DNA of 31,402 nt. Origin: a virus. Position numbers and translations under genes: made by a program. The DNA lies in the IMG/VR virus record IMGVR_UViG_3300030117_002909, positions 3,710 to 35,111 of that record; one strand, written 5' to 3'. Position 1 is the first letter of the stretch, and each line of letters starts with the position of its first letter. Below are positions 1-7,630 of this stretch, piece by piece. The notes below the pieces were generated by a model that had not been told where the DNA came from, ran no database searches, and saw only the letters and a list, made by a program, of their open reading frames with translations.

Positions 1-1
1 T

Positions 2-133
2 ATTGGTTCAGGAGGGTTAAGTATCCAACACATGGATTTCTTGCCTGAAATGATACGTTTAGGCGTTGGTTTGATAACTATAGTATACTTTGTGTATAAA
101 ATTATGTTAATTAAAAAACAACTAAAGGAGTAA
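2..133 (+). CDS. C-terminal part of a small membrane protein (5' truncated)
   Basis: An open frame enters from the left edge and stops with TAA just before the phosphoesterase gene. The visible 43 residues contain a hydrophobic segment (GVGLITIVYFVYKIML) followed by a short basic tail ending KKQLKE. This is the layout of a single-pass membrane protein with a short cytoplasmic tail. Its last codons (AAAGGAG) supply the ribosome site of the next gene, so the two are coupled. Short one-segment proteins like this in late phage clusters are often holin- or spanin-related, but nothing here proves that role. The start lies outside the window. Confidence 0.6.
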   Translation: MGSGGLSIQHMDFLPEMIRLGVGLITIVYFVYKIMLIKKQLKE

Positions 134-136
134 TGT

Positions 137-916
137 ATGAAAAAAGTGGATGCTGGAGTAGTTAAAAGAGTAATAGTAACGCCAGACAAACACTTTCCCT
201 TACATGACCAAAAGGCAATAAACTGCCTTAAGAGAACAATAGAGATAGTAAAACCTGATGCGTACGTAGATATAGGTGATGTTGGAGAATGGCACGCTTT
301 TAGTGCATGGAGATTTAAAAGAAGAAAAGCTCCACCACTAGAGTATTTAATAGATGATTTTGATAAAGATGTAAAAGATGTTAATGCAGGAATGGATCAA
401 ATTGATGAGTCTTTGGATAAAGCAAACTGTAAAGAAAAGTATATTACTGAGGGTAATCATGATAATTGGCTTAATTTTGCAGTTGAAAAATATCCCTATA
501 TTCCTCAGTATAAATTTCCTAACGCTGTTAAGCTTGATGAACGGGGCTATAAATACTACCCGATGGGCAAAAAGCTTCGTATGGGAAAACTTTACTTTTA
601 TCATGGTCATCAATATGGTGGTCAATACCATACTGCTAACCATCTTAGAAAACTTGGGTGTAATGTAATGTATGGACATTGGCATGATTTACAACAAATG
701 TCTGCTACTCATATGGACGGACCTAAGTCTGCTTGGAGTATTGGATGTTTAAAAGATATGAGAGAAGAAGCAAATTCTTGGCTTGGTGGAAGACCAATTA
801 ACTGGGCACATGCATTTGCAATAGTTGATTTTTATGCAAGAGGATTATTTACAGTGCATATAATACAAATAATAAATGGGAAAACCTCTTTGTGGGGAGA
901 ATTGATAGAAGGGTAA
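137..916 (+). CDS. Calcineurin-like metallophosphoesterase
   Basis: A 259-aa protein with the metal-binding motifs of the calcineurin-like phosphoesterase superfamily in order: D17-K-H19, GD(48)VGE, GNHD (106-109), HGH (156-158) and GHWH (180-183). These residues normally hold a two-metal centre that hydrolyses phosphomonoesters or phosphodiesters. Length matches stand-alone phage members. The ATG follows AAAGGAG at suitable spacing, and the next gene starts 4 nt after the stop. There is no signal peptide, so it should act in the cytoplasm of the infected cell. The substrate (nucleotide, nucleic acid, phosphoprotein or a host signalling nucleotide) cannot be read from the sequence. Its place among virion genes, not replication genes, is a little unusual. 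Confidence 0.88.
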   Translation: MKKVDAGVVKRVIVTPDKHFPLHDQKAINCLKRTIEIVKPDAYVDIGDVGEWHAFSAWRFKRRKAPPLEYLIDDFDKDVKDVNAGMDQIDESLDKANCKEKYITEGNHDNWLNFAVEKYPYIPQYKFPNAVKLDERGYKYYPMGKKLRMGKLYFYHGHQYGGQYHTANHLRKLGCNVMYGHWHDLQQMSATHMDGPKSAWSIGCLKDMREEANSWLGGRPINWAHAFAIVDFYARGLFTVHIIQIINGKTSLWGELIEG

Positions 917-920
917 TATT

Positions 921-1379
921 ATGGCAGATGAAAAATATGTATCTAAGCTTAGAGATGATAGAATAAAAGAGCATAATATAGATGGCTATACGCCTCTTAA
1001 GTATGGATATAATAATAAAGTATACAAATCTAAAACTTTGCCTAAAGCTCCTGATTATACACCTGATACATATGATTATGATTTTGCAGAAGATGCTATT
1101 GCTGTAAAGAATTTAGTTTTTTTTCAACAAGATAGGCAGGCAAGCAATGCAGCTGGACATACTGCTTTTCCTACAATGGGTTATGATGAATTAAAGCAAT
1201 ATGTTATTCCTATTCAAGAGCATTTAGTAAAGATAGGATATTTAGAAGAAGGTGATGTTGATGGTTTTATGGGCCCTAGAACAGAAGGCGCTATAAAAAG
1301 GTACGAATATAATAAACCTACTGCCCTTGAAGAAGTATGGCATAGTATGAAAAATATGGATTTTAATTTTTTTGAGTAA
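921..1379 (+). CDS. Peptidoglycan-binding-domain protein
   Basis: A 152-aa protein whose C-terminal part (about residues 93-131) fits the PG_binding_1 fold: IQEHLVKIGYLEEGDVDG followed by GPRTEGAIKRYE, i.e. Q..L...GY...VDG..G..T..AI..Y. Such modules bind the cell-wall polymer, usually in lysins or tail-associated proteins. The N-terminal 90 residues are Asp/Tyr-rich and I do not recognise them. No catalytic domain is visible, so it may anchor something to the wall or be a degenerate lysin component. Its stop overlaps the next start (TAATG), indicating coupling. Confidence 0.72.
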   Translation: MADEKYVSKLRDDRIKEHNIDGYTPLKYGYNNKVYKSKTLPKAPDYTPDTYDYDFAEDAIAVKNLVFFQQDRQASNAAGHTAFPTMGYDELKQYVIPIQEHLVKIGYLEEGDVDGFMGPRTEGAIKRYEYNKPTALEEVWHSMKNMDFNFFE

Positions 1380-1810
1380 TGGAAAATAATAATAATCGAA
1401 AAGTATTTAATATGATGTTAAATGAAACTGCTGATAAGGAAATGTTTCGAAAAAATAAAGAATTTTATGAAGAAAATCCTATAGATTCTTTAAAATTAAC
1501 ACCTACTGAATGGAAAACTGAGCATGGGAGAAGAGTTTATTTAGATCAACATGGGTCTTATCATTCTGAAATTACAGAAACTAAAGGTGTAGATGTTGAT
1601 GGAAAAGAAGTTTATTTTAATTTCCCTAGAATTTTTGGTGGAAATATCATCCCTGTTGATTCGGCAATTAAAATAATAGTAGCTAATAAGGGTGTTGATC
1701 CTGAAACTGGAAAAAAATTAATAGGTTATAATAGTATAGACGAAGCTGTTGAAGGAGCTAAAAATAGAATGAGAAAGTTAAATAACCCTGAATTACCATG
1801 GATGAAATAA
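1379..1810 (+). CDS. Phage protein of unknown function with a GGNIIPVDSAI-type domain
   Basis: A 143-aa soluble protein. Its central and C-terminal part has the sequence style of a small module found in phage virion and large multidomain proteins: 'G.YHSEITET', then 'FPRIFGGNIIPVDSAI', then 'DPETGKKL.GYNSIDEAVEGAKNRM'. The family association is from memory of this pattern and no biochemical role is known to me. No membrane segment or catalytic motif is visible. It starts inside the stop of the upstream gene (TAATG) and ends exactly where the next ATG begins. Confidence 0.65.
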   Translation: MENNNNRKVFNMMLNETADKEMFRKNKEFYEENPIDSLKLTPTEWKTEHGRRVYLDQHGSYHSEITETKGVDVDGKEVYFNFPRIFGGNIIPVDSAIKIIVANKGVDPETGKKLIGYNSIDEAVEGAKNRMRKLNNPELPWMK

Positions 1811-2119
1811 ATGGACATACTTACAATATTGGAACAATTTGGAATACCAGTGGCGGTAGCGATGGCGTTCGGATTTTTTATCTGGAAACAAAACAGGTTC
1901 ATCCAATCTACTCTTATGACAGAACTAGACCAAGACTTCAAGAGGTTGGAAGGTATTATTATTAAATTAATAGACCAACAAAAATTAGTACAAATGGAAC
2001 AAAAGAAGTTAAACGGAATATTTAAAGCGCAAGTAGAAATCATTGCTAGATTAAGCGGAAATGGTCTTAAAGACAAATTTTTAAGAATGATGGAAAAAGG
2101 TGGTATGAACGATGAATGA
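1811..2119 (+). CDS. Small single-pass membrane protein with coiled-coil tail
   Basis: A 102-aa protein. Residues about 11-25 (GIPVAVAMAFGFFIW) form one hydrophobic segment close to the N-terminus, followed by a positive residue and a charged helical region (about 28-95) with heptad-like Leu/Ile spacing. This is a membrane-anchored coiled coil facing the cytoplasm. The layout recalls small phage holin- or spanin-like proteins and YvrJ-type membrane proteins, but no diagnostic motif is present. The ATG directly follows the preceding stop codon and has only a weak ribosome site (GGATGA), so translation probably depends on the upstream gene. Its end overlaps the next small ORF by 8 nt. Confidence 0.65.
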   Translation: MDILTILEQFGIPVAVAMAFGFFIWKQNRFIQSTLMTELDQDFKRLEGIIIKLIDQQKLVQMEQKKLNGIFKAQVEIIARLSGNGLKDKFLRMMEKGGMNDE

Positions 2120-2252
2120 AACTAAAAAGGTAAAAATAGAAACTCCTATAGGATCTATTGAATCAGATAGTGGAAATCATTTTGTTGATATTGCTAGCGT
2201 AATGTTAATTATTATGTGTGTAGTTATGTTTAAGAAAGTTATGAAATTATGA
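2112..2252 (+). CDS. 46-aa membrane peptide
   Basis: A 46-codon ORF starting ATGAATGAA inside the end of the preceding gene and ending in an ATGA overlap with the next. The first 28 residues are polar and charged. Residues about 29-40 (SVMLIIMCVVMF) form a short transmembrane segment followed by KKVMKL. The overlaps on both sides and the continuous tiling of this region support it as a real gene. Function is unknown. A tail-anchored peptide near lysis-type genes could be a holin-like or accessory lysis product, but that is only inference. Confidence 0.55.
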   Translation: MNETKKVKIETPIGSIESDSGNHFVDIASVMLIIMCVVMFKKVMKL

Positions 2253-2428
2253 TATTAACTAAAATGGTTATAAATACTGTTGCAGGTAAATTAGCAAAAC
2301 ATTTTAAATTAGATAAAATAATGACGTACGTATTTGAAGATAATGAATTAGATAAAAAGACAAAAAACTTAGAAGATAGAATTATAATTTTAGAAAGCTT
2401 AATAGCAAAGGAGAGAAAAAATGGCTAG
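2249..2428 (+). CDS. 59-aa helical protein, unknown function
   Basis: Starts at an ATGA overlap with the stop of the 46-aa ORF and runs into the start of the following gene. The N-terminus (TKMVINTVAGKLAKHF) is amphipathic, and the rest (LEDRIIILESLIAKERK) is a likely short coiled coil. Its last codons encode the AAAGGAG ribosome site of the next gene, whose ATG lies inside it, typical of a real, coupled phage gene. I recognise no family with a known function. Confidence 0.55.
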   Translation: MILTKMVINTVAGKLAKHFKLDKIMTYVFEDNELDKKTKNLEDRIIILESLIAKERKNG

Positions 2429-2909
2429 ACAAGATGCTTGGGGTGGAACTTCTGGAGCCGATTTAACAGTTACAGTTACAGAAAGCATTACATTAAATGA
2501 AAGAGATTATGGTGGCTTTAATGAGTTTACTATAACTGGCATAAAAAATATTGCAAGAAGAATAGAAACAATTACAACTACTGAAGCAACACTTCTTACA
2601 ATTGATACATCAATTGCAGGAGGGACATGGATTGCTGCTAATATTGCTTATATTCGATTTACAAATTTAGACGATACTAATTTTGTTATTTTAACTTTTG
2701 CAAATGCACATAATGATGAGTTTGCTGTAAAATTAGATGCAGGTAAAACTTTTATGTTACAAGCAGATAATTCTGGCGGTATGGTTGCTGTGATTGATGC
2801 AAAAGATTTAGGAGGATTGGTAATGGGATTAAATAATTTAAAATCAATAACAGCAGATGCTGATACAGCTAGTGTTGATGTAGAAATGTATGTAGCATCT
2901 ACAGCTTAA
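2421..2909 (+). CDS. Probable beta-structured virion protein (head or fibre accessory)
   Basis: A 162-aa protein rich in Thr, Ala, Ile and Asp, with alternating hydrophobic pattern (DLTVTVTESITL, IAYIRFTNLDDTNFVILTFA, EFAVKLDAGKTFML). This is typical of a compact beta-sandwich. There is no cysteine, signal peptide or catalytic motif. Such proteins in this position of phage late operons are often head-decoration or tail-fibre accessory proteins; the pattern FTNLDDTNFVILTF...EFAVKLDAG resembles small phage beta-barrel subunits. The start follows AAAGGAGAGAAAAA. The assignment as structural is from composition and context only. Confidence 0.6.
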   Translation: MARQDAWGGTSGADLTVTVTESITLNERDYGGFNEFTITGIKNIARRIETITTTEATLLTIDTSIAGGTWIAANIAYIRFTNLDDTNFVILTFANAHNDEFAVKLDAGKTFMLQADNSGGMVAVIDAKDLGGLVMGLNNLKSITADADTASVDVEMYVASTA

Positions 2910-2919
2910 GGAGGGCAAA

Positions 2920-2985
2920 ATGGCTTACGGTAAACCAAAAAAGAAACCAACTAAAACAAAACCAACTAAAAAGAGGAGATATTAA
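2920..2985 (+). CDS. 21-aa lysine-rich peptide
   Basis: A tiny ORF preceded by AAGGAGGGC and encoding MAYGKPKKKPTKTKPTKKRR plus Y. It shares a TAATG junction with the next gene and contains that gene's ribosome site (AGAGGAG). Nearly half the residues are Lys/Arg, with a KPTK repeat. A strong ribosome site and exact coupling argue that it is translated. It may bind nucleic acid or acidic proteins in the virion, or serve mainly to couple translation. Too short for homology-based calls. Confidence 0.5.
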   Translation: MAYGKPKKKPTKTKPTKKRRY

Positions 2986-3170
2986 TGTCTGGATTTGGTA
3001 AAATAGTCGCTGGATATATATTCAACGATGAAATGAAAAAGAAAATGATACAAAAGATGAATGACAATGTTGACATTCCAATTATTTCTGAAAAAACAGA
3101 AGAAAAAATTCTTACTGCTATTTGGGAATCTATGGAAGAAGTTGTTAAAGAAGCTTTAATAGAGGACTAG
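2985..3170 (+). CDS. 61-aa helical protein, unknown function
   Basis: A 61-aa ORF starting at a TAATG overlap, with AGAGGAG upstream. The N-terminus is mildly hydrophobic (GFGKIVAGYIF), followed by a Lys/Met-rich helix and an acidic amphipathic helix (KTEEKILTAIWESMEEVVKEAL). It resembles in build the 59-aa protein encoded at 2249-2428, possibly an old duplication, but the similarity is weak. It is the last gene before the only real gap in the left arm. Function unknown. Confidence 0.6.
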   Translation: MSGFGKIVAGYIFNDEMKKKMIQKMNDNVDIPIISEKTEEKILTAIWESMEEVVKEALIED

Positions 3171-3178
3171 TATAAACT

Positions 3179-3227
3179 GGAGCACTAATTCTGGTGCGGA
3201 TATGATGGTGCGGATGTGCTCCTTTTT
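3179..3227 (+). terminator. Stem-loop with U-tract between late gene blocks
   Basis: GGAGCAC (3179-3185) pairs perfectly with GTGCTCC (3216-3222), followed at once by TTTTT. The 30-nt loop holds a direct repeat GGTGCGGAT (two copies), which offers alternative pairing of GCAC with the inner GTGC. The U-tract suggests an intrinsic, possibly leaky terminator. However, the next start codon lies only 19 nt beyond the stem, and stems at the same distance occur before four - strand genes, so a 5'-leader role is also possible. Confidence 0.6.
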
Positions 3228-3241
3228 ATACAAAATTAATT

Positions 3242-5962
3242 ATGCCTAAAAAAAGTATAACATTTAATGGATTTGGTGGTGGAATAAATGAATATTCTGA
3301 TCCTGTTGATTTAAAAAACGATGGTACAGGAGCAGAAGAAGTTCCATACAATGATGAATGGATGCTTGACGCTCCTGGTAAATTAACTACTATTAAACCT
3401 CATTTTAAAGAATACACTGACTATACACATGGTTATACAAAGTATGAAAATAATGGATCTAATGGAGAATTGTTTGTTTCTGCTAAAAACGATCAACATA
3501 TTCTTGTAAAAGACAGCAACCTATACAGATTTCAAGGTATTTTTGCTTTAGGAGAGTATATTAACTGGTCTAATAATTCTAATTTTCAAATAGATGTGCC
3601 TGCTAATGGGTCTTTAGGTTCTACAGGTCAAGTTGCTAATGGACATAATATACAAATGACCGCTAGTAGAAATCAAGATTATGTTATATTTCAAGGAGCT
3701 AATGCATCACAAAGTAATGGAACTGGAATGGTATTTGGTAGAGCAACAGATGATGATTCTACAACTGTTAGTAAAGCTCCAAATGATTTGTTTAGATATT
3801 TTGGTGATGATGGAGATGATGATGTGAATGAAGGTACTACTCATTGGATGGATGGTGGTTATGTGCTTAATACAACTTTAAATCATAAAGATGCAGGAGA
3901 CTGGATTTGTTATACAGGTAGCAGTGTTTTAGATTTATCAGGTTCTGGTAGTGCAAATACTGACTTTTCATCTGCTACAGAATTTGTTTTTCATAGCAAT
4001 AACACACATCAACAAACTAGCGCTATAAATTTTAGGACTGGAACTGCTGAAATAGATTCAGATGGTGACCTAGAAACTGGAGGTTATCATCCATTAAGTG
4101 GAATAAGTATAAATGGTATGGGGTGCGCTATAGAAGTTAAAGTTCCAACATCTTTATCTGCTGTTGATTGTATATTTGTTGGAGCAGATAGCGATGATGG
4201 AGATAGTGAATTTGATTTTAATGGTGACGATAAAGGTAAAGTTTGGAAGTTTACAGGAACTATGTTAGATGAAGCTGGTGCTGGAGATGGATTTGTAAGA
4301 TTAACTTTAGGTGCAGACCAAAATTCTTATCAAGGAAGTTTATTTAATGTCTTAGAAGTAAAGCAAGTTTGGGTAATGTTAGCTTTTGCTAATAATATGA
4401 CTGCAGATGGAAATTCTCAATGGGGAGGTACAGCAAGTTATACTCATATAGACGACTCTCAAATGAGAATAAGAGAAGTATCTTTTTATAAAGATAGTCT
4501 TGTAGATAATTGGGGAGAAGATAGTTATAATATTTATCAGACTAGAGTAGAAAAAGATATAGAATCTTTAACAAAAGTTTATAGTTCTAAATATTCTGCT
4601 ACACCTAATCCTGTTTTACTTACAGTTCACCAGTCAACCACATCAGGTTATAAAGGTAAATTATATTATGAGGCACTAGATAGTGATAATAATGTTGTTG
4701 GAGACAAGTTTTTAATGTGTGAAACAGACGCTACTGATGGTATTAGAAAAGTTGGCGAAGATGATTATGTTGCATGGTCTTCAAATAAAGCTTCTATATT
4801 GTTAGAAGGTCCACCAGTATTTTCTACATATACTTTAGAATCAGGCTATCCTGAAGGCACAGAAGAAATAAATGCAAGATGGAAACATTCAGCTGTTAAT
4901 GGAAGGCAAGTTTATATTGGGAATGTACAACAACCTATAGATGCAACTAAAAAAATTACAGAATGGGACAATGGGACGATATTAAAAGGAGTTATAGGTA
5001 AACCTGGTGGGTTTTCTGATAAAGTTTTTATAGATCTAGAATTAGGTGAAGGTTCTATAACTTGTATGAGAAGTGTTGGAGATAGGCTTTTTGTTTTTAC
5101 TAAAAATAAGTTAGTTATAATAAACGTAGCGCAAGATAATGAATTTTTAGAAGATACAGCAGAAGGAATGGGCGTTAAACATCCAGGACAAGTTATTGAA
5201 ATTGAAGGTAGTGTATTTATAGTAAATGGAAGAGGATTAACTGTATTTACTGGGCAGAAATTTCAAAATCTATCTCAAAGAATAGGTAGTAAATTTAATG
5301 CAAATAGTTCTAGATTAACATATGATCCTCAAAGAAAAAATCTTTTTATATGGAGACACAGTAGTGAAATGTATGCTTATAATTTAAATTTAAATACGTT
5401 TGTTTACAGAGTTACTAACTTTAATGATAGCACAGCAGGTTCAGGTGTTCCTACAACAAATACTTTAATGTTGCAAAGAAGAAATATAACTAATGGGAAT
5501 GCTCCTAGTATGGCTGGTTTTTATTATAGCAATTTTAATTCTTCTCAACAAAGGTATGGATATTTAAGGTATTCAGGATATAAAGTTATAGATGAAATTG
5601 ATGATGGTAATAGTGATTATAGTGCAACACCAAGAACAATCAATAGTCCAGTTATAGATTTTGGTAATCCTTCAAGAAGAAAGAAAATTTATAAAGCTTA
5701 TGTTAATTTAGCAGAAACTCAAAGCGGTGGTACAATGCAAATAAAAATGTCGTATTCCACAGATAGAGGATCAAGTTGGACTGATGGTTATCCAGAAGAA
5801 ACTGGAGGAGGTTCAGCATACTTATCTTTAGGTTTAAATACTATACCTGTAAGTGTTACATGCAAAACATTTCAGTTTAGATTTTATGCTAATAGTAGTA
5901 CACACGCATATTATGAAATTGGAGATATAAGTATAACATATAGGGATAAACCATTACGATGA
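3242..5962 (+). CDS. Tail nozzle / stabilisation-like virion protein
   Basis: A 906-aa protein beginning with the phrase SITFNGFGGGINEYSDP, typical of large phage 'stabilisation' or tail-tube-nozzle proteins (P22 gp10-like hub proteins) that sit under the portal. The middle is beta-rich with many Gly/Asp/Asn. The region about 600-720 has blade-like repeats (SITCMRSVGDRLFVFTKNKL, QVIEIEGSVFIVNGRGLTVF, NLFIWRHSSEMYAYNLNLN) suggesting a beta-propeller, and the C-terminus looks like a beta-sandwich. No signal peptide or protease motif is visible. The ATG has no Shine-Dalgarno sequence; the leader is A/U-rich downstream of a stem-loop. Its position before the ejection proteins fits a tail component. 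The exact homologue needs structural comparison. Confidence 0.65.
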   Translation: MPKKSITFNGFGGGINEYSDPVDLKNDGTGAEEVPYNDEWMLDAPGKLTTIKPHFKEYTDYTHGYTKYENNGSNGELFVSAKNDQHILVKDSNLYRFQGIFALGEYINWSNNSNFQIDVPANGSLGSTGQVANGHNIQMTASRNQDYVIFQGANASQSNGTGMVFGRATDDDSTTVSKAPNDLFRYFGDDGDDDVNEGTTHWMDGGYVLNTTLNHKDAGDWICYTGSSVLDLSGSGSANTDFSSATEFVFHSNNTHQQTSAINFRTGTAEIDSDGDLETGGYHPLSGISINGMGCAIEVKVPTSLSAVDCIFVGADSDDGDSEFDFNGDDKGKVWKFTGTMLDEAGAGDGFVRLTLGADQNSYQGSLFNVLEVKQVWVMLAFANNMTADGNSQWGGTASYTHIDDSQMRIREVSFYKDSLVDNWGEDSYNIYQTRVEKDIESLTKVYSSKYSATPNPVLLTVHQSTTSGYKGKLYYEALDSDNNVVGDKFLMCETDATDGIRKVGEDDYVAWSSNKASILLEGPPVFSTYTLESGYPEGTEEINARWKHSAVNGRQVYIGNVQQPIDATKKITEWDNGTILKGVIGKPGGFSDKVFIDLELGEGSITCMRSVGDRLFVFTKNKLVIINVAQDNEFLEDTAEGMGVKHPGQVIEIEGSVFIVNGRGLTVFTGQKFQNLSQRIGSKFNANSSRLTYDPQRKNLFIWRHSSEMYAYNLNLNTFVYRVTNFNDSTAGSGVPTTNTLMLQRRNITNGNAPSMAGFYYSNFNSSQQRYGYLRYSGYKVIDEIDDGNSDYSATPRTINSPVIDFGNPSRRKKIYKAYVNLAETQSGGTMQIKMSYSTDRGSSWTDGYPEETGGGSAYLSLGLNTIPVSVTCKTFQFRFYANSSTHAYYEIGDISITYRDKPLR

Positions 5963-6150
5963 GAACTAGAGCTGAAAGAAGAATGTTACATACAGCAGAA
6001 AAAAGGAAATCTAATAGTGTTGCTTCTAGTAGGCAAAATAGTAGCTATAATAGAAATATAAGAGGTAAAAATTATATAGTTACTAAACAAAATGGACAAG
6101 AATATTATCAAGAATTAAAAACTAGAAAACAAATAGAAAAGGAAAGTTAG
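5959..6150 (+). CDS. 63-aa basic protein
   Basis: An ATGA overlap joins it to the end of the nozzle-like gene. The product is very rich in Arg, Lys, Ser, Asn and Gln (RTRAERRMLHTAEKRKSNS at the start), with no hydrophobic core or cysteines. It looks intrinsically disordered and could bind DNA or acidic virion proteins. The next gene follows after 7 nt. I recognise no family; the coupled position argues it is translated with the virion genes. Confidence 0.6.
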   Translation: MRTRAERRMLHTAEKRKSNSVASSRQNSSYNRNIRGKNYIVTKQNGQEYYQELKTRKQIEKES

Positions 6151-6157
6151 GTAGGTT

Positions 6158-7615
6158 ATGGCTAAGAAGGCACCTTCATTAAGCGCAATACGTTATGCTA
6201 ATGCAGCAGAAGCTAAAGTTTTGGAAAACATTCAAAAAGAAAGGCAACAGTTTATATCAGATTTAGCAGATACTACTGCTTTAGCTGTTGTTTCGTTAGA
6301 TACTTATAAAGATGATTTAAAAGATCAAAGAATGGCAAAAGAAATAGCTTTTGATTATGGTTTTAATTACAATCCATTTAAAAAGGATTTTACAAAAATA
6401 ATTGATGGTACTCCTGTAAGAATTAATCTAGATGATATGAAAAGTTATAGCAAAATAGCAACTGAGACAGATCAAACTTTTGAGACTATTTTTAAAAAGC
6501 CAAGTATTGTAAAATTACACTCATTAACTTCTGCTGATGTTGATGATACACTTTCAGATTATATAGATTATAAAGGCAGTTATTTAAAAAGTGGTAAAAG
6601 AGAAATAAAAGAAAGAACTGCTTATGGAAGAACAATCACATCATTAATGCCAGAAGGTTTTGATTTAGCAGAATTTGAAGGTTCTTTAGATGCATCTCCT
6701 GTCATTTCTTCATCTGATGACTTGTTGAAATCAATAAATACCCTATATGATAAAGAATATGGCAATATAGATGAATACTATAGTGAGGTAAAAGATGGTA
6801 AAATTGATGCAAGCATGCTAAATAGTATTGCGTCTTTTGGTAAACATGGAGATAAATATATAACAATGGTTGGTGGTGAGCTTGCTCATGTTAATAAAAA
6901 AGAAATGTATTTGAAACAAATGTATGGTGATAAAGCAGATGAAATGATTATGGCTTCTGGTGCTGGAACTATAAATGAAACAACTAATTTAATACAATAC
7001 TATACTCCACCTCAATCAACCATGGGAGAACAAGGTGGTGGTGGTTATGGTGGTACTGGCTCGGAAGAAGGAGGTGGCTGGATGGAACTTCTACTTGCTG
7101 GAACGACAGTTGGAACTATTTTAGGTGTAGGTAAAATGGTATATGGTGCTATTGAAGGTCATCAAGCTGACTCTAGACGTGTAGGTCAAATAAATAATGA
7201 GTTAGCAGAATTAGCTACTACTCTTAAAAATACTCAAAGTGAAAAAGTTGATGCAACCCAAAATGTAATAACAAGTGCAGGAATACAAGCTGATGCTGTA
7301 ACTAGTGGTGCTGGAGATGCTTTAAATCGTCTTGATAGCACTTACACAACTTCTGTTAAATCTAGCAAAGGGTTAAAAACAGGGGGTCAAGAATTATTAT
7401 TAGAAGAAAGTAAAGGTCAAGTACAGGATCAAGTTGTTGCAGCATTAGATAATATTGAAACAAAAACAGGTATGCAAGTTGAAGATGTTGCAGGTAAATA
7501 TGATCAACAGATTGCGGATATAGAAAGATATGAGCAACAACTTAAAAATGAAAAAGAACAATTAGAAGGTAAAACAACTTATAAAATAGGAAAAGAAGTA
7601 TCAAGTTGGTTTTAG
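6158..7615 (+). CDS. Probable internal virion (ejection) protein, 485 aa
   Basis: A mostly alpha-helical protein. The N-terminal 290 residues are charged, followed by a Gly-rich linker (GEQGGGGYGGTGSEEGGG, about 289-306) and one hydrophobic segment (WMELLLAGTTVGTILGVGKM). A long Ala/Gln/Glu-rich coiled coil runs to the C-terminus (residues about 340-475). A membrane-insertable segment plus coiled coil, ahead of increasingly large proteins, is the pattern of podovirus internal virion proteins that form the trans-envelope channel (T7 gp14-gp15-gp16 analogy). No direct sequence relation to T7 is evident. The role is inferred from architecture and order. Confidence 0.55.
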   Translation: MAKKAPSLSAIRYANAAEAKVLENIQKERQQFISDLADTTALAVVSLDTYKDDLKDQRMAKEIAFDYGFNYNPFKKDFTKIIDGTPVRINLDDMKSYSKIATETDQTFETIFKKPSIVKLHSLTSADVDDTLSDYIDYKGSYLKSGKREIKERTAYGRTITSLMPEGFDLAEFEGSLDASPVISSSDDLLKSINTLYDKEYGNIDEYYSEVKDGKIDASMLNSIASFGKHGDKYITMVGGELAHVNKKEMYLKQMYGDKADEMIMASGAGTINETTNLIQYYTPPQSTMGEQGGGGYGGTGSEEGGGWMELLLAGTTVGTILGVGKMVYGAIEGHQADSRRVGQINNELAELATTLKNTQSEKVDATQNVITSAGIQADAVTSGAGDALNRLDSTYTTSVKSSKGLKTGGQELLLEESKGQVQDQVVAALDNIETKTGMQVEDVAGKYDQQIADIERYEQQLKNEKEQLEGKTTYKIGKEVSSWF

Positions 7616-7630
7616 ATATTTGGAGGAATT

